From assembly GCA_905235735.1 (NCBI GenBank), contig CAJOMU010000003.1:1-64000 (forward strand): a DNA stretch of 64,000 nt. Reading direction: 5' to 3'. A program made the position numbers and the translations under genes. The stretch comes from an uncultured Synergistales bacterium (GTDB taxonomy: Bacteria; Synergistota; Synergistia; Synergistales; Aminobacteriaceae). Below are positions 26,696 through 35,528 of this stretch, piece by piece; the stretch's first letter is position 1; each line of letters starts with the position of its first letter. The notes beneath the pieces were generated by a model that was not told the origin of the DNA, searched no databases, and was given only the letters and a program-made list of their open reading frames with translations.

Positions 26696-27835
26696 TCATT
26701 GGAATTTTAGCACTGTCTGCGTTTCATTATGCATGTCTGGACGTTCAACCAGCAATTCATACAGCAATGACGCTTTGAATTCTGCATCAGCGAAGAATTT
26801 TCCACGTCTTGTTTTTGCTTCTGACAGTCTCGTTATGACTGATATGCGTGAATCTCCAGAACGTTCCTTCAGAATCATTCTGCCCTTCTGACTGAACGCA
26901 AGAACTCTCGCATAAGGAACGCCTTCACGAACCGCACCGACAACCTCCCATTTATCGAGGCCAAGTAGAATATACACGAGCCTTCTTCTTATGTGTGAAC
27001 GTGTATATCTCGCACAAACGCATCTTCCTATGAAGTCATCAAGACCATGTGAATCTCTCCAGTGTTTCAGGAACAAACCTTCAATTCCCTCATCAATTCC
27101 GTAAATGCGCTTCAGGTCATCGCGTCTGTTCCTGATGAATATACTTTGCAGGATAGGCCAGAGTTTTGATTCATCAGCGAGCCTTCCGTTATGCATTGCA
27201 TTGAGCAGAATATTCCTTGAGAATTCCGGCATCATATCGAGATGAGCATCGATGTCCTCACGAATCAATTTACTTCTAAAACCTCCAGTACGTTTTACTG
27301 GAAGTATCTTCAAATTATAATTATGTCTCCTAATCTCCAGAGTGTAAGACAGTGCGAGCATGTTATTAGGCTTAGATATGAACGCATAAGCACCGTGCAT
27401 AATGTATTCTAGTGCGAGAGCATTAGCCTTTGAGAATGAAGCTCCCTTTTTCATTTCATAGTGAAGGGCATCATCATAATCTTCATATCTGAGGATCAAT
27501 TCATCAGCGAGACCTTCAAGAGGAAAATTAGAATCCTCCATACCGAAAGTGATTCCGTCAGCTAATCCAGAACGTGCAATCAGATCTACAGCACCTCTTG
27601 CGAAATCCTGACCAGCGGAACATGCGAACAAGAACGGAAGTTCAATCACGAGATCTGCACCAGAATGTACGGCCATGTCAGCGCGAATGAATTTATCGAT
27701 TAATGCTGGGCTTCCTCTCTGAGTGAAATTTGATGAGAGAATAACAATGCAATAATCAGCGATAGATTTTATGAGTTCATGATGACCTTTATGTAACGGA
27801 TTGAATTCCGCGATAACAGCTGTAACGATATTCAT
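26696..27835 (-). CDS. tmcAL: tRNA(Met) cytidine acetate ligase (TmcAL, UPF0348)
   Basis: A 379-residue protein when started at ATG 27835 (ATG 27838 is also possible), after AAAGGGAG. The open frame extends 58 codons further, but that part overlaps the divergent gene and has no family match. The nucleotidyl-transferase HIGH-like motif is at FNPLHKGHH (11-19). SSNFTQRGSPALIDKFIRADMAVHSGADLVIELP follows in good agreement with TmcAL. This enzyme uses acetate and ATP to make N4-acetylcytidine at the wobble position of elongator tRNA-Met. It is divergent from the Rpn-like gene. Confidence 0.88.
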   Translation of the reverse strand: MNIVTAVIAEFNPLHKGHHELIKSIADYCIVILSSNFTQRGSPALIDKFIRADMAVHSGADLVIELPFLFACSAGQDFARGAVDLIARSGLADGITFGMEDSNFPLEGLADELILRYEDYDDALHYEMKKGASFSKANALALEYIMHGAYAFISKPNNMLALSYTLEIRRHNYNLKILPVKRTGGFRSKLIREDIDAHLDMMPEFSRNILLNAMHNGRLADESKLWPILQSIFIRNRRDDLKRIYGIDEGIEGLFLKHWRDSHGLDDFIGRCVCARYTRSHIRRRLVYILLGLDKWEVVGAVREGVPYARVLAFSQKGRMILKERSGDSRISVITRLSEAKTRRGKFFADAEFKASLLYELLVERPDMHNETQTVLKFQ

Positions 27836-27881
27836 CATCTCCCTTTTGAAATATAATACACGTGAAGAAGGGAATGATGAC

Positions 27882-28682
27882 ATGCCAGAAGGACAATTTG
27901 AGATAGACATTAAGAAGTACAAGCGGACAGTTACACTTATGGACGATGACTTCATGAGCCTATGTCTTAACGAATGCATACCATGTACGCAGGTAATGAT
28001 AAACATCATACTTGGGCGCAGTGATATTCATGTTAAGAAAGTTGAGACGCAGAGATTCTTTCAGGGGTTTGAGAGGTCATTGAAGGTTGATGTATTTGCT
28101 GAAGATGAATCTGGGAAGCTCTACAACATTGAAGTTCAGAACTCAGACGAAGGGACAGACCCAAGACGAGCGAGATTTCACGGTGCAGTAATTGATGCAC
28201 ATAGTCTGAAGAAGGGACAGAAGTTTAAAGAGCTTCCAGAGACGTACATTATTTTCATAACGCGCAATGATGTTTTCGGTTTTGGAGATATGCTTTACAG
28301 AATCGAACGTCACATTGAGGGAAGGAATGAACGATTTGATGACGGACAGCATATAATATATGTGAACACTTCGGCAGCTGAGGACGGTAGCAGCTTATGG
28401 AAATTAATTCACGACATGAAATGTGATGATCCAAATGAAATGTTCATACCTGAGATAGCAGAGCGTACAAGTTTTTTCATAGAGACGCAGAAAGGAGAAA
28501 TGAATATGAATGCGTATCTTGCGGAAGTAGTGGAAGCACGAGAAAAAGCCGCAGAGCTAAGGCGGGCACGTAACATTGTCTTGAGCCTTCTTGAAGTTGG
28601 AAAGATGACCCTTGAAGAAATTGCGCGTTGTTCGGGTTTGGCTATTGCGGAAGTAAGGAGACTTGCAAGTGGACGAGAGTGA
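27882..28682 (+). CDS. PD-(D/E)XK nuclease-family protein (Rpn/YhgA-like transposase-related)
   Basis: A 266-residue protein of the Rpn/PDDEXK_2 type. The nuclease core shows D70 (LKVDVFAED) followed by E84-x-Q86 (YNIEVQN), a standard D...ExQ variant. GKLYNIEVQNSDEGTDPRRARFHGAVIDAHSL and YIIFITRNDVFG are typical of the family. E. coli Rpn proteins promote recombination or act as nuclease toxins. The start is ATG 27882 with GAAGGG upstream. A second ribosome site and start lie inside the gene before the C-terminal module (28506). The module is duplicated downstream. Confidence 0.82.
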   Translation: MPEGQFEIDIKKYKRTVTLMDDDFMSLCLNECIPCTQVMINIILGRSDIHVKKVETQRFFQGFERSLKVDVFAEDESGKLYNIEVQNSDEGTDPRRARFHGAVIDAHSLKKGQKFKELPETYIIFITRNDVFGFGDMLYRIERHIEGRNERFDDGQHIIYVNTSAAEDGSSLWKLIHDMKCDDPNEMFIPEIAERTSFFIETQKGEMNMNAYLAEVVEAREKAAELRRARNIVLSLLEVGKMTLEEIARCSGLAIAEVRRLASGRE

Positions 28683-29097
28683 TGGACTTGGCTAACTCAA
28701 TCTGTACTTTGAGGCGCAGAAAGGAGGCATGAATATGAATGCGTATCTTGCAGAAGTAGTGAAGGCACGAGAAGAAATTGCAGAGCAGAAAGCCAGACGA
28801 GAATTAAAACTCACTGTCGCATCAAAACTTCTTGAGACAGGAAAAATGACTATTGATGAGATAGCCAGTGTAACAGAGCTTGAGCTTACAGAAGTTACGA
28901 ATCTTGCACACATTTTTAAAGGGGATACGGAAAAGGTAAACCCGTATCTTATTGAAGTAATAGAGGCACGAGAAAAATTCGCAGAGCAGAGAGGAGCACA
29001 TAAGGCACAACTCTCAATTGCATCGAGACTTCTTGAGACAGAAAAAATGACTATTTATGAGATAGCCAGCTTAACAAATCTTGAGCTTGCAGAACTA
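28500..29097 (+). repeat. Three diverged tandem copies of the Rpn C-terminal module
   Basis: Unit 1 is 28500-28680 (end of the nuclease gene), unit 2 is 28729-28920 and unit 3 is 28936-29097. Each encodes (N)xYLxEVxxAREKxAE, a basic linker, a SxLLExxKMTxxEIA helix-turn-helix-like part, and an ExxxL end. Units 1 and 2 also share the upstream DNA CGCAGAAAGGAG and the double ATGAATATGAATGCG start, so they arose by duplication including the ribosome site. Confidence 0.75.
28506..28682 (+). CDS. Internal in-frame start giving a separate 58-residue C-terminal module
   Basis: Inside the Rpn-like gene AAGGAG (28492-28497) precedes ATG 28506 by 8 nt; another in-frame ATG is at 28500. The product would start MNAYLAEVVEAREK, carry a coiled-coil-like helix and end in a short helix-turn-helix-like segment (KMTLEEIARCSGLAIAEVRRLA). 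E. coli Rpn genes are reported to make small C-terminal proteins from internal starts that block the full-length nuclease, so this may be an immunity partner. Use of this start here is inferred, but the same site is kept in the downstream copy. Confidence 0.4.
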   Translation: MNAYLAEVVEAREKAAELRRARNIVLSLLEVGKMTLEEIARCSGLAIAEVRRLASGRE

Positions 29098-29100
29098 TGA
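28735..29100 (+). CDS. Duplicated Rpn C-terminal module protein (two units)
   Basis: The open frame begins at ATG 28729, but that ATG is 1 nt from AGGAGG (28722-28727); ATG 28735, 7 nt away, is the likelier start. The product of about 121 residues holds two copies of the C-terminal module of the preceding nuclease, without a nuclease core. It may be a stand-alone inhibitor of the Rpn-like protein, or simply a remnant of a second copy whose 5' part was lost. It follows the nuclease gene by about 50 bp and is probably co-transcribed with it. Confidence 0.55.
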   Translation: MNAYLAEVVKAREEIAEQKARRELKLTVASKLLETGKMTIDEIASVTELELTEVTNLAHIFKGDTEKVNPYLIEVIEAREKFAEQRGAHKAQLSIASRLLETEKMTIYEIASLTNLELAEL

Positions 29101-29588
29101 ATCTATTAGCATCGAACTCATAACCCATAGAAGGCATCTCACATGGAAAAATTAAGTATTGCGTTTTATGGGTTTTTACGTGTATAATTCCCCACATAAC
29201 GGCGTACCCATTTCCTGTAAAGCTGTTCCAGTTCTGCTTATCTTCTGCCAGTTTCACAATCTGCATCCTGGTACGTCATGAGAACAGCATTAATCGCACG
29301 GAATGTAAGGGATGTAATATCAAACAAAGGAGGTGCTCTGAAGTGAGTAACGCTGCGGTTCATGGAAATATAATTCTGCGTTTGCGGTCTGCTCTCTTAA
29401 AGGGAAGGGAACAGACTGTGTCCGGCAACTCTGAGTGGTCTACTTGGAGTGTGGCCGCACGTTATCAATGGGAAGGATAGCGGTAGAGACTTAGATTTTA
29501 GTCCGTGAGAAATTTTTGCGGACGCGCGTTTGTGGTTGTTCATGCGATTAAATTCGTGTGAACGTGGTTAAAATTTGGAAGGAGGAAA
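29101..29588 (+). other. 488 bp leader region before the giant surface-protein gene
   Basis: No conventional gene is seen. AACCCATA (29122-29129) and TATGGGTT (29167-29174), followed by TTT, form an inverted repeat that could end the upstream transcript. The part from about 29280 to 29500 is more GC-rich than its surroundings and holds two coupled small frames: 22 codons from ATG 29279, then GTG 29343 overlapping its stop as GTGA. A minus-strand frame at 29051-29266 has only a weak ribosome site and was not called. The region may be a structured mRNA leader. Confidence 0.4.
29343..29480 (+). CDS. Possible 45-residue peptide in the leader region
   Basis: GTG 29343 follows a perfect AAAGGAGGTG (29326-29335) by 7 nt, and its stop is TAG 29478-29480. 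The predicted peptide (SNAAVHGNIILRLRSALLKG...RYQWEG) has no recognised domain. Its codons (CGG, TCC, GGC) differ from the A/T-ending choices of neighbouring genes, so the segment may be structural RNA or foreign DNA rather than protein-coding. A 22-codon frame (ATG 29279) ends by overlapping this start. Confidence 0.3.
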   Translation: MSNAAVHGNIILRLRSALLKGREQTVSGNSEWSTWSVAARYQWEG

Positions 29589-32500
29589 ATGGTTTTGAGT
29601 AAAAATTTACGTGTATTTTTTCTTTCCGTCTTGGTTGTGATATTCGCTGTATCATCAGCCTTTGCTCTTGATGAACTTAAATGGGGAAAAGCAGCAGATG
29701 GTAATGAAGGCAACACTGATGATGTATTGTATTCACAGAATAAAACACTCACATTCAAGAAGAGCGGTTATCTTGTTCTCCCCAATCAGTTTAGCAACGG
29801 TACACAGATTGAGTTGGACAAAATAATTCTGGAAAGTAAGGCTACTGAAGTTGTGCTGAGACTTCCTGATCCTTACACTAACATTGCTGGTGAGGGTATG
29901 CATGGAAACTGGAACATATCATTTGATCCAGCTGTAAAACAGAAATTCACAATTGTGAAGCACGGCGGTGTAAATGCTGCTATCATCCTGGAGGGTGATT
30001 TTAGTGAAGATGTGGGGAAAAACTATTGGGAGGTTCCGGCGGGTTCAACGCTCGACATCAACGCACCCGTAAGAGCAACTAATAATAATAACCCCTTCTC
30101 ATTACGTGCAAAAGTATTTGGCACTCTTATATTCGATACAGATTCGAATATATACGGAGAAGGTTCTCTTGTTCCGAGAGGTTTTCACACAGATGGAACT
30201 AATGTAACGCAGAGAAGCAGCTTCGACATTGAAAACGGCGGAAGGCTTACCGTCAAGGTTCATACTGCACTTCAGAGAGATCTTGATGTTCATGTGAAAG
30301 ATAAAGGAACGCTCGAGATTGCTATGGCTGGTGAACATCCACTTGAGGGTGCTGTGCTTATGATTGACGGTGCTATCGAGGTCAACCAGAACTTAGAGAT
30401 CACGGACGGTACAATTAAGACAGGCCAAGTAGGAGTATCATCATCAGCAGATAAGACCCTCACGAAGACTGGAAATGCTACACTTACAATAGGTTCAGGC
30501 ATTTTTAATGATATTGGTGATAACCTTGCGCTTCGAAGTCCAGATCTATCGATAAAGAGAATTAATGTCAAAGCTGGAACACTTTATCTCAAGGGTACAG
30601 CTGATTATACACAGAACGTAAAGAAACCGAATACGTTTGCATCAATGCATAAAGCCGACGTAACGTTCGCAGTTGACAGCGGTGCTACTCTCATGCTTGC
30701 TACGAGATCAGTTGAGCAGAATGACGCAGACAGCAAAGTGAAATTCGATATTGCTGGTAATCTTATTCTCGCTAACCACTCAGTGTATGCTCTTGACTTG
30801 CTTCAGAACGATGGACTCTACAAGGAAATTTATCCTTACGAGGAGTACTACAGGAAGGATAATGCCATGAGAATCGATGTCGGTGATGCATCTAGCAGCG
30901 ATAAGGTTAGCAACAATCTAGCGGGAGTTCTGCTTGATGTTAAGGCGACCGGATCAGTTACCATTAATGAGGGCTTCCAGGCATTCAATAAGGTAACAGG
31001 TGCAGGCACAATCACCATCAACAACACATCCGGTGATGATATGGGCGGAATCATTTTTGTCGGTGGCGTAAAAGCTACTGATGTACCTGAAGTGAATTTC
31101 AACGACTTCGCTGGAACAATCAATGGAACGAATGCCAACGTAGGACTTTGGAGCAGTCATTTCACTGAAGGCTTGTTCAGGAATGCCAAGATTACGGCTG
31201 ATAACCTGCTTCTTTACGGCTATGGACTGAACAACACCGTACTCGATATCAGAGAGAGCAACGAGGCTAAGATTCAGGATGGGTTCAATCATATCTACCT
31301 CAGAAGCGACAGACCTGGTGCAGACAATACCAATAATGACATCAAAAGCACGATGCTCACAATCGGTAAAATCAGCTTCACAGGCATTGAGCGCAATACT
31401 GACAAGCTACAGGAAGATTCACCTCAATACGAAATCAAGAGCCTCAAAGTTGACTCAACTCACGTAGAGGAGCGTGCAGGTATCGTTGATACGGACGGCG
31501 GTTGGAGAATCGTTGATCTCAAGAAGGTACAGCTTTACGCTAACAGAGATACGGACTTCAATGGAAAATTCAGTCCACTTACTAATGACGGAGTAGGCAT
31601 GTATGCTATCAGGCTTGGAGTAGGCTATGATGCTGCAAGTAATGATAAGCCTATGTCAATAATCTACTGGAATGCTGACGGTTTAGTATCAAGCGATGGC
31701 GAAGCGGCAGACGTGAACAACATCTTCAGCGTCAAGGTACTTGAGAAGGCGAACGTCATAGTATACGGCAAGGGTACGGATAACTACTCATTTGGAAAGA
31801 ACAACAGTATACTCGTGAAGCAGGACGGTAAACTTGAGTTCCCATCAGGCGCGGCGGTTAACGGAAACCTCATGCTCGAAGGAAGCTCAACTTCTAGTGC
31901 GGATATCGGATCATGGTATGAAGATGCTGCCGCACCTAATAAAGAGGCTTATCCCAGAGAGGAATACTTCGCACCTTACCTTCCTATCGATTATAATGGT
32001 GATGGTAGTTATGATAGGCTCTCTGAGTATTGGTGGAGCAATGACAAAGTAGGCTGTTTCACAGTTCTGACGACAAGACTGACCAAAAAGAGCCGCAGAG
32101 ACAATGCAGGCGGGGAATATGCTATAACAGTTGACGGAACGCTTGACCTCTCAAGTGATAAGGTAGCAAACCCCAACGATCCAACGGTCGTATATCCCGG
32201 CAGAGTTATGGTGAGAGTCAAACCCGATCTTGATATTCTTGATGCATCTGATCAGACAGTCGGAGAACTGACTAATGGCGGTCAGCGTTTCAAGATTGTA
32301 GGTAAAGAGGGCGGCAAAGTAACCAATGACTTTATCCCTGTGTACAACGCAATCTACGGATTCAGAATTCCGAGAGAGAAGGCAAATACGGAAACTACAG
32401 GAGGAGTAATCTTTGAGCTTCGCCGCAATGTTGGACAGCTTCTACTCAAGAATTGGGAATTCACAGAGGACGGTTACGGTGATGAGTTCGGCGCACCCAA

Positions 32501-35402
32501 TGGTCATAACTTCAAGATTCATATATATTATGATCAGATAGGCAAGTATGTGGATGAAGATCTCGTTCTCGTTACGTATTTCGGTGATTATCAAGATGGC
32601 GTAGAGCGCCCATATGGATTCCAGGAAAACGTTATCGATGAAGGTAAAGTATGGTACGCTGAAGGCGATACACTTGATCGTGATGAAGCAAATCGTCCTG
32701 GCAGAGCTTACGTAAGCAACGATATACAGTTCACAGCCAGTTTCACAACAAAATCTGATGACAAAATTGACAGAAATGGTGATATTCATACTGGTTGCAT
32801 TGAGCTGATCGGAACGTCATATCAGGAAATCGTAAAGCTTCCGAAGATAGCTCTCGCAATGACTAGTAATGAGGCTAAGGAGAAGTTAAGGAATAGTGAA
32901 CCTGTAGCACCGGCTCTTTACTCGCAGTACATAGTGCCTTCATACAAGCAGTACACATTTGCGCGTGAGGGTATTGTTGTTCCTACTACAGAGAAAGAAG
33001 AGAGCAACGTTACGCCTTCGTATAGCGGTTCCAGTAACATTATTGCTGGTAAAGGCAATGCAGAGTTCATTATTCCTGGAATGTGGAAGTCATCATACAC
33101 TCCTGTTAATGCGGCACCTGTTTTTGTCGATGGTGGTTATGTATGGAACTACCGTGCATCACCGACAGATGTATATTACATTAAGGACAGCAACGGCCAT
33201 GTTGTAGGTATCACCGACCTCAAGGTCAGAGTGTATACCGGATATGCGATTGAGGAAAACTATGAGGATTATGATGCAGATAAATTTGAAATCAGCGCGT
33301 CAGATAATCCTGCTGGTATGCTTATATCAGTTCCTGCAGAACTTTTAGGGACAGCAAAGAATTTCACTCAGATTAGGCAGATTTCCTTGATCGGCACAAA
33401 GGTTAACGGCGGCGGCCTCCTTACTACATCGCCTCTTACGTACACACTGTATGCAAACATTGACTCGGAAGGTGAAAAGCGTGAAGAGCTTAACTTGAAA
33501 TACACAGAGGGTGAGGCACTTAAAGGGGAGCAGAGGATAACCGACATTAATCCGTCCGATCTTGGGGTTACTAATGTGGATGACATTCATCTTGTAGCGT
33601 ATAACCTTCCTAACGAAATTAGTCTTGATGTCGCGAACGGAGGAATCATCGCTTACACAGCAACTGGTGCTCCTAAGGCTGGTACTTACAGCATTCTTGC
33701 TTACGCCGGCGATAATTTAGCGTCGAACACGAAATACAAGCTGTACACGTTCACTGTTGAAGTTGTGCCTGCAGTAAAACTAGCAGTTAATGTATCAAAT
33801 CTTACAGTAGAAGCTGGCAAGACTGGAACAATTACGATAACGGTTTCTGGCGGAGCTTCTGATGATTTGCGTACATTTACGATTACTCCAATCGGAACAG
33901 CACCTACTGAGATTTTCGATAAGGTATCAGGCATCAGCATTTTCGGCAACGGTTCTGTTACGATAACGGTTACAGCTGGCCAGAGACCTGCGGCATACAA
34001 CTACGTGGTAAGCGGCGGCGGACTTCAAAAGGAGTTTACGGTTACAGTTACCGCGATTCCTGAGCCGTCCGTAACGATTGACAATCCTGCAGAAGGATAT
34101 GATAATCAGTTTGAGGATGCTCCTGCTGATGGATACACATATCATGCAGTGTTCAGCGCAACAGCAGAGAATTTCGGCGATAATACTCCAGAGGTTGAAT
34201 TCACGTTTCTACCCAGCAATGCGGCAAGTCAGCTCTATGCATTCAATTCAACGGATATCGATGAAGAGGGCAATGCGCGCAAGTTGCTTGTAGTTGAGGG
34301 TATTGCAAAACGTGCGGGTGATACTGAGCAGACATTCAGAGTAACTGCAAAGGCTGGAAGCTATGATGCAGAGCCTGTTGAATCTGCATTCACGGTTGAT
34401 GCGGATCCTTATGCAGAAGAAGTAACGTATCCCAATACTACGGGAATCACGTTCATGGGAGACAGCAATAGCAATGCAGTTACGACTGGTTACAGAGCAA
34501 TGCTTCCGACGCGCACAACAGCAACTGAGGATGACGTAGTTCTTCCTTTATGGCTGAAGCCTGTATTTGCTACTGATGATGACAGTGTAGTAATCGGAGT
34601 CGAGTTTGTAGGTGCACCAATCGGCGATCTTGCGAATGGTGCAAAGGCAACAGTCCGAATCTATGCAGAATACGAACCTGATGAAGATGAAGAGCTGGAC
34701 GAAGATGATGACGGCTACAGATATTACGGCTGGGATGTTGTGTATGCGGCGAAACCTAAAGACCTTGAACTGACAGTCAATAATTTCACAGTAGCAGTTA
34801 ATGCGACTGCTACGACTACAGCGACTACGGCAAATGCAATGGGTGCGGTAACGTACAGTTTAAGCGGCGATGTACCTAGCTGGGTAACGATTAATGGATC
34901 AACTGGTCTCATAACTGCAACGAATCCAACAGTAGCAGGGCCGTATCCGATTACGGTTATAGCGAGAGATTCACGCGGTGTATCAGGTCAGGCGACAAAA
35001 ACGATTACGATTACGGTAACTGGTTCGACACCTACAGCGTTCGCTATCACAGCTAATCCGACAACTGTAACATTCGACAGCCCAACAGCGGCGGCTAAGA
35101 CAGTAGCACTCAACTCCAATTTTGTCGGTGCAACAGTAACGTACACTGCATCGGTTGATAAAGCAGGACTTTCGGCAACAGTAAGCGGAAGCACACTGAC
35201 ACTCAAACCGTCAGCGGCAGGAACTTACACTGTTACGGTTACGGGTACTAACGGAACGAACACTGCAACAGCTACGGTCAACGTTACGGTTAGAAGTGCT
35301 ACTGCTGTGGGTTCAAGCGGCGGCGGCGGATGCGATGCAGGATTTGGAGCACTCGCATTAGTACTTGCGGCACCGTTATTCCTTCGCAGAAGACGTTCGT
35401 AA
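29589..35402 (+). CDS. Giant secreted surface protein with Ig-like repeats and Synergist-CTERM signal
   Basis: A 1937-residue exported protein with a signal peptide (about 1-26, ending SSAFA). Residues about 30-1390 are beta-rich and resemble large adhesins. From about 1394 come Ig/cadherin-like modules (about 1394-1490, 1491-1610, 1722-1810 and 1814-1902), rich in Thr and Val. An acidic patch (near 1698-1710) precedes the last two modules. The final 31 residues (GSSGGGGCDAGFGALALVLA..., then RRRRS) are the Synergist-CTERM pattern: Gly/Cys, hydrophobic helix, basic tail. It is probably an outer-surface or S-layer-like protein. AAGGAGG lies just before ATG 29589. A strong terminator follows. 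Confidence 0.85.
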   Translation: MVLSKNLRVFFLSVLVVIFAVSSAFALDELKWGKAADGNEGNTDDVLYSQNKTLTFKKSGYLVLPNQFSNGTQIELDKIILESKATEVVLRLPDPYTNIAGEGMHGNWNISFDPAVKQKFTIVKHGGVNAAIILEGDFSEDVGKNYWEVPAGSTLDINAPVRATNNNNPFSLRAKVFGTLIFDTDSNIYGEGSLVPRGFHTDGTNVTQRSSFDIENGGRLTVKVHTALQRDLDVHVKDKGTLEIAMAGEHPLEGAVLMIDGAIEVNQNLEITDGTIKTGQVGVSSSADKTLTKTGNATLTIGSGIFNDIGDNLALRSPDLSIKRINVKAGTLYLKGTADYTQNVKKPNTFASMHKADVTFAVDSGATLMLATRSVEQNDADSKVKFDIAGNLILANHSVYALDLLQNDGLYKEIYPYEEYYRKDNAMRIDVGDASSSDKVSNNLAGVLLDVKATGSVTINEGFQAFNKVTGAGTITINNTSGDDMGGIIFVGGVKATDVPEVNFNDFAGTINGTNANVGLWSSHFTEGLFRNAKITADNLLLYGYGLNNTVLDIRESNEAKIQDGFNHIYLRSDRPGADNTNNDIKSTMLTIGKISFTGIERNTDKLQEDSPQYEIKSLKVDSTHVEERAGIVDTDGGWRIVDLKKVQLYANRDTDFNGKFSPLTNDGVGMYAIRLGVGYDAASNDKPMSIIYWNADGLVSSDGEAADVNNIFSVKVLEKANVIVYGKGTDNYSFGKNNSILVKQDGKLEFPSGAAVNGNLMLEGSSTSSADIGSWYEDAAAPNKEAYPREEYFAPYLPIDYNGDGSYDRLSEYWWSNDKVGCFTVLTTRLTKKSRRDNAGGEYAITVDGTLDLSSDKVANPNDPTVVYPGRVMVRVKPDLDILDASDQTVGELTNGGQRFKIVGKEGGKVTNDFIPVYNAIYGFRIPREKANTETTGGVIFELRRNVGQLLLKNWEFTEDGYGDEFGAPNGHNFKIHIYYDQIGKYVDEDLVLVTYFGDYQDGVERPYGFQENVIDEGKVWYAEGDTLDRDEANRPGRAYVSNDIQFTASFTTKSDDKIDRNGDIHTGCIELIGTSYQEIVKLPKIALAMTSNEAKEKLRNSEPVAPALYSQYIVPSYKQYTFAREGIVVPTTEKEESNVTPSYSGSSNIIAGKGNAEFIIPGMWKSSYTPVNAAPVFVDGGYVWNYRASPTDVYYIKDSNGHVVGITDLKVRVYTGYAIEENYEDYDADKFEISASDNPAGMLISVPAELLGTAKNFTQIRQISLIGTKVNGGGLLTTSPLTYTLYANIDSEGEKREELNLKYTEGEALKGEQRITDINPSDLGVTNVDDIHLVAYNLPNEISLDVANGGIIAYTATGAPKAGTYSILAYAGDNLASNTKYKLYTFTVEVVPAVKLAVNVSNLTVEAGKTGTITITVSGGASDDLRTFTITPIGTAPTEIFDKVSGISIFGNGSVTITVTAGQRPAAYNYVVSGGGLQKEFTVTVTAIPEPSVTIDNPAEGYDNQFEDAPADGYTYHAVFSATAENFGDNTPEVEFTFLPSNAASQLYAFNSTDIDEEGNARKLLVVEGIAKRAGDTEQTFRVTAKAGSYDAEPVESAFTVDADPYAEEVTYPNTTGITFMGDSNSNAVTTGYRAMLPTRTTATEDDVVLPLWLKPVFATDDDSVVIGVEFVGAPIGDLANGAKATVRIYAEYEPDEDEELDEDDDGYRYYGWDVVYAAKPKDLELTVNNFTVAVNATATTTATTANAMGAVTYSLSGDVPSWVTINGSTGLITATNPTVAGPYPITVIARDSRGVSGQATKTITITVTGSTPTAFAITANPTTVTFDSPTAAAKTVALNSNFVGATVTYTASVDKAGLSATVSGSTLTLKPSAAGTYTVTVTGTNGTNTATATVNVTVRSATAVGSSGGGGCDAGFGALALVLAAPLFLRRRRS

Positions 35403-35470
35403 ACGACGGATCGAAGTGTAAAAACCTTCAGAGCAGTCAACTAAATTGACTTAGGCAGAAGAAAAAGCAA

Positions 35471-35507
35471 AATCCTCGTAGGTATAAAGCCTGCGGGGAT
35501 TTTTTTA
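35471..35507 (+). terminator. Strong Rho-independent terminator after the giant surface-protein gene
   Basis: ATCCTCGTAGG (35472-35482) pairs with CCTGCGGGGAT (35490-35500) in an 11 bp stem, including G-T pairs, around a 7 nt loop. A run of seven T follows. Confidence 0.88.
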
Positions 35508-35528
35508 TGAGGTAATGAGGTGATATTG

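Noticed and set aside
26696-28009. Long form of tmcAL starting at 28009
   Set aside because: The extra 58 residues overlap the divergent nuclease gene and lack family similarity; ATG 27835 follows a good ribosome site and gives the conserved N terminus.
28500-29100. Insertion sequence in the Rpn-like region
   Set aside because: The PD-(D/E)XK family is transposase-related by name, but no terminal inverted repeats or target duplications were seen, so no mobile element is claimed.
29051-29266. Minus-strand 71-residue open frame (MQIVKLAEDKQ...) in the leader region
   Set aside because: It overlaps the end of the duplicated-module gene, has only a weak ribosome site and no family match, so it was not called a gene.
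30102-35440. Many minus-strand open frames under the giant surface-protein gene
   Set aside because: Low-complexity antisense frames created by the repetitive Thr/Val-rich coding strand, with no ribosome sites or families.
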